Part shown: one piece after another, positions 60,070 through 64,000 of the stretch
How positions within the stretch are numbered: the first letter of the stretch is position 1
Layout: every line of letters starts with the position of its first letter
Origin: Margaritifera margaritifera
Lineage: Eukaryota; Mollusca; Bivalvia; Unionida; Margaritiferidae
NCBI GenBank assembly: GCA_029931535.1
Contig: JAQPZY010001332.1
Span: forward strand, 310,001 to 374,000
DNA: 64,000 nt
Reading direction: 5' to 3'
Notes under the pieces: generated by a model
Told to the model about the DNA's origin: nothing
Database searches by the model: none
Seen by the model: the letters and a program-made list of their open reading frames with translations, nothing else
Made by a program: the position numbers and the translations under genes

Positions 60070-60990
60070 CCTAAGTGACCTGGACCTTTGGTCAAGGTAT
60101 GCGGTCTTGAACCAAACTTACTATGCAGAAACCAATATTTTCTTATTCGACTTACCATGACCGTGACCTCTGACTTTTTAGACCCCAGAATCTATAGTTT
60201 TTTTTATAACCTTAAGTGCAAACCATGCACAAAGTTTGGTCAAGGAACTTACTCTAGAACAAAACCCTTTTTATTGTCTGAGCCACAATGACGGTGATCT
60301 TCGACCGTCTGGTCTCAACATCAATTGGCCTCTTCCATACCTTAAGTGCCAACACTCAAAACGTTTTGTCAAGGTAAGTGATCTAAACCTAAAGTTAATA
60401 TGCAGAAAACATTTTTCTTCTTTCAGTCACAATAACCTTGCCCTTTAAACTTTGACACTCAAATCAACACGCTTCTTTCTTATCCAACGTGTAAGTAATG
60501 CACAAACTTTGGTCAAGGTATATTGTCAACAACTGAAGAATTTGTGTAGAAACCATTTCATTTTTCTTCTTTCAGTCACAGTGATCTTGACCTTTTACCT
60601 TTAGACCTTGACCTTTCACATTTAGACCCCTAAATCCATAGGCTTCTTTCTTACGCCAAGTGCAAGCCATACACACAGATTGGACTAGGTCTGTGGTGTA
60701 GAACTATTATTATTGTCTGGAAACCATTTTTATTCTTTCAATCACAGTGACCTCGCCCTTGACTTTTTGACCCCAAGATCGACAGGCGTCATCCTTGTCC
60801 CAAGTGGAAGCAATCCACAAGGTTTAGGTTTGATCTGAGATGTAGAACTAATGCTATAGTACGGAAACCAATTTTCTTCTTTTATTCAGTGATCTTGAAA
60901 TCAATAGGCTTCTTCCTTACTAAGTGTAAGCCATCTACAATGGTTAGTAGCTGTAGATGATAATGAACACGAGTTATTACGCGGAAACGA
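60070..60990 (-). repeat. AGGTCA-rich tandem repeat, minus orientation
   Basis: About six diverged units with CTTTCAGTCACAGTGA, TTGACCTTT and TTTAGACCCC followed by TTCTTTCTTACNCCAAGTG. This is the reverse complement of the unit at 42950-43600. Confidence 0.75.
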
Positions 60991-61263
60991 GATCGTAACG
61001 GACGGACGGAAACATTAGAACATAATAAGCACATCCTTAAAATAGATTGTGTTATATTTAGAAGTTGTTATATATAGATCACACTGGAAACTGGATAACA
61101 AGATTACATTTTCACTGGTAGGATGTACGAAAATTAACAAAGGGTTTACACTCCTTATTGACCTCTTTTCAAACAGTTCAAACTTAGTTTGGTAGGTTAA
61201 AAATATCAGCCAATCAAAATTAAAACAAAAACGCGACAAATAATTGCAACAACGTTGAAAGAA

Positions 61264-62821
61264 TCAAGCAGCATTCACAAACTCTTCTATTCTACGGATG
61301 ACGTCAAATCTTCCGATGGCTCGCAGTTTTTCAACGAGGCAAGATACCACTGGGGCCTCCTGTGTGACTGCCCAGTCTTGCAGAAGTGCGTCACATGGAT
61401 CACGTGGCGAGCGTAGTTTAAGAAGATCCACGTCTCGAGCTGACTTTCCTAGCTCGCCTGAAAAAAAATTAAAGCTGAACTGAAACATGAAAACTTTCTT
61501 AAAGGCATGGGATAAAAAGCGAGCGGTATCATAGCCCTGCGATATCGCCTTCGCTCATTTATTTTGACTTAAACCGCTAAGCAGTCCAAGTTCTGATTCA
61601 AGCATGTGCAAATGTGTGTTGTAGCCCATCCAAAGTCGATCGGTCTCCTTTGGGTTTTACGGTTTCCTTAACTTCGAAGACCACCTCATTCTTGTGGATA
61701 CGCATATAAAATCTATTAAAGGAAATAGTCTAAACAAATGAGCACAGGCGTTCAATCAAGTTAATTTATAAGAAATCAACTTAGGTAACAAAATTTTGCA
61801 CAAGAATTGTCAACGTTACGTAAGAAAAAAATTAAGGCCCAACTTTCTATGATATGATTTTGTCTGCCCAGAAAAATAATATATTATTTGATAATTCTTA
61901 AAATGATTACTTTTACATGGCGTTAAGACTCATGTTTCCTTATTTTCACATTGATTGATCCAATTTAAGTTCCATGGTCGGTACTAATAGTGATGAGCGT
62001 TTATACCCACCGGCAAGCCCAGTCCAATCTCTACCAAGAGCGTTGGGGATGTTCAGATCATCACATATATCGGAATATAGCCTGGACGGAAGGTCCAGGA
62101 TGTTGACATTCCACAAAGTGGATCTCTGTCTTTGTATCGGCCTTGCTTGGGCGTTCATCAGTCCTTTCCCATTCTGTGATCGTCTCATCACCTGGAATGT
62201 TAGCAAGAATTAAAAATTCACTATTATTCCTACGACAGATGTACCCCCTCCCCTTTACTCAAGAATTTTGTCGCGACAATGCTATCGATTTTTTAAAGTC
62301 TATATAATTAACGTGTTATTTTTCAGTGATACGCATCGTGTTTCCTTATTAGATGCTCACTTGCCCGCCATCTTGTCTTCTAGCCATAACCAAATGTTGG
62401 GCTCGCTAACACTTCATACACAACACTGATCTTTTTCGGTCATAACAAAGGTAGCAAATTGCCTAAGCAAAAACCAAATGTGAAACATATTTAAGGTACA
62501 ACCACCAAGACAAACCACATGCTCATAATTGGCAAATTCGACAAAAAAAATTTAGATCAGAACAAAACTTTTATTTTTTTTATTTAAAACTCAGGCAATA
62601 CGCTGGTAGCATATGTGACAAATTGTGTTGCGAATATGTTGAAAATGTAGCAAGTTTAGGATCCAAACAGGAAAAGTGTAATTGTAGTATTTGGAAACAA
62701 AAACTTAGAGAAACGTATAATTCATCATTCACATCGATATTCCGAAATCTCAAGTTAAGTGTCAAGTACTTTATGAGAAGACTTTGTTTGGTTTATTTCC
62801 CTAACTTCAGTGAAAGTCTTA

Positions 62822-62895
<74 letters not shown>

Positions 62896-64000
62896 GATCA
62901 TTTTGGAAAATTAGGGGACGTCCTCTACACCAGAATTCTCTGTCCTGAGGAAGGTCCACCCTTCGGACGCCTCGTCCCGCCTGGTTACTCTCGTACAAGG
63001 GAATAATATGTTTCTCCTGGAAAAGTCATAGAATAAATGAGTCATACATTTTATATTATAAATCTCTACCGACCAATGCATTTCAAACAGTAACGAATTG
63101 GGTTTCAATTCCCAAACAAACAGTGATATGAACATTTATAACTACAAATCTAATGCTAGTATAACTAGCAGTACAAAGACCGACAAGTCATCTGAAAATT
63201 AGATCTTTGGAGGTTTAATACTTGCTTGAAGCATTTACTCTGCTATTCTTCCTATTCTGTAATATATACGTAGCGATAGAAAAAAAACATTGCTAAAGAC
63301 ATAAAAGAACGTTGGTCCCGGGGCAACGGCCGCTCTACTCCTTTTACAAGTTACGCTCTACTCTTGAAGGGACCGTTTACCTTGCAAAATATTTGTGACA
63401 CTCTTGCTCGTATGAATCTATATGGAGCACAATTACTACTTTTTCCACTGCGATCTAACAACATTCATTTGCTTCCATAATGATACTAGTTATGTAAAAC
63501 AAACATTTAGCTCCTAAGCAATTTTTAATTTTACAGACCAATGCAGTATGTTTCATACCTCGTACTGACAGAAGTCGTGCGGGCCTTCGTAAGGACACAT
63601 GATACCAACTTTGTAACGACACTTGCTGAAGTCACGTTCCACTATGTTTGAAATCTTTTTGCAGAGGGATTCTGCCAGCTTCATCCTGCCTTCTGTGTTG
63701 TTCCCGCGGATGACAATTTTCAGAAGCTGTTGAGATGGCGACGTGTCGTCTGATACATCAAAGAGCTCCAGCTTGTAACTGTGAGAGTCCTGGTATGTGA
63801 ATAGGGCCTTGGATGAACAAGCATTCAGATGGTAGCGACCATCCGTTCCAATGCTAATATCGCTCTCGGCAGTGCACTGACAGACCAGACGAATGAAGAT
63901 AAATTTCGGAACTACGGGGCCAAAGTCAACGTAGATGATGAAATCTTCAGTGATGTCGTCCCAGTAGTTTTGCGGGTAGGGAAGGATGTCTTTCAACATG
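61264..64000 (-). CDS. Roco/COR-like protein with C-terminal Death domain, 3' part of gene
   Basis: Four exons on the minus strand: >64000-63559, 63016-62894, 62191-62011 and 61457-61264, stop TGA at 61266-61264. Junctions are GT-AG (donors GTATGA, GTATAT, GTGGGT; acceptors TTTTCCAG, CATTCCAG, TTTTTCAG) and phases agree (0, 0, 1). The first visible exon has YVDFGPVVPKFIFIRLVCQC, typical of the COR region end in Roco GTPases, then a beta-rich part and a Cys-containing IMCPYEGPHDFCQYE. The 41-residue second exon starts EKHIIPLYES. The last two encode a Death domain: LPSRLYSDICDDLNIPNALG, RDWTGLAGELG, DALLQDWAVTQEAPVV, then a VIRRIEEFV helix. Such proteins couple a Roc GTPase to death-fold signalling assemblies (family knowledge). 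The Roc domain, COR start and N-terminus lie beyond the window. An ankyrin or UNC5-type Death protein is the alternative, less likely. Confidence 0.8.
62825..62892. repeat. (AT)n microsatellite abutting a splice donor
   Basis: About 34 AT units. On the minus strand it begins exactly at the 5' splice site of the exon 63016-62894, so the intron reads GTATATAT from its first base. Confidence 0.93.

Overview
This is a eukaryotic, AT-rich, repeat-dominated genomic window that looks like an invertebrate, most probably a bivalve or other mollusc. That is an inference from content: spliced genes with GT-AG introns, tRNA-derived SINEs sharing a CCTTGGGCAAGG-type core, Jockey and L2/CR1-like retrotransposon pieces, a Penelope-like fragment, mariner/hAT/PIF-type DNA elements, DUF6589-PHD sequences, and tandem repeats rich in AGGTCA half-sites. 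No prokaryotic features, rRNA or functional tRNA gene is visible.

Only two loci look like intact host genes. On the + strand a two-exon BTB/POZ gene lies at 10650-11688. A decayed paralogue with the same intron position and phase lies at 38616-40445. On the - strand the right edge (61264-64000) holds the last four exons of a larger gene with a Roco/COR-like segment followed by a C-terminal Death domain. All its splice junctions can be read, and its 5' end is outside the window.

The rest is mobile DNA in layers. 433-4012 is a candidate DNA transposon: 38-bp terminal inverted repeats (36/38 identical) flank a broken DUF6589 + PHD-finger gene. 5480-6470 is an L2/CR1-like reverse transcriptase relic. 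6759-8018 is a hAT-like non-autonomous element. 14111-15412 is a mariner with both ends and TA duplication, inserted in an unrecognised minus-strand coding relic (15415-16210). That relic abuts a ~4.5-kb foldback element (16213-20766) whose ends are packed with CTCACGTGAG-type palindromes. 20925-21742 is the 3' part of a Penelope-like element. 25480-31843 is a broken multi-copy invertebrate gene split by a 3.4-kb internally amplified MITE cluster (26818-30181). 32869-36235 is a relic resembling the capsid-gene block of a Polinton/adintovirus-type element. 46440-48065 is the 3' half of a Jockey-like element.

Simple repeats are abundant: long AT, GT and AAT runs, a 29-bp minisatellite of about 26 units at 44555-45310, and three arrays of the AGGTCA-rich repeat. 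Two copies of one palindromic MITE lie in opposite orientation at 54.8 and 58.4 kb, and a PIF/Harbinger-like MITE with TTA duplication lies at 55251-55957. The genes do not form a pathway; the window reads as two host loci in a transposon graveyard.
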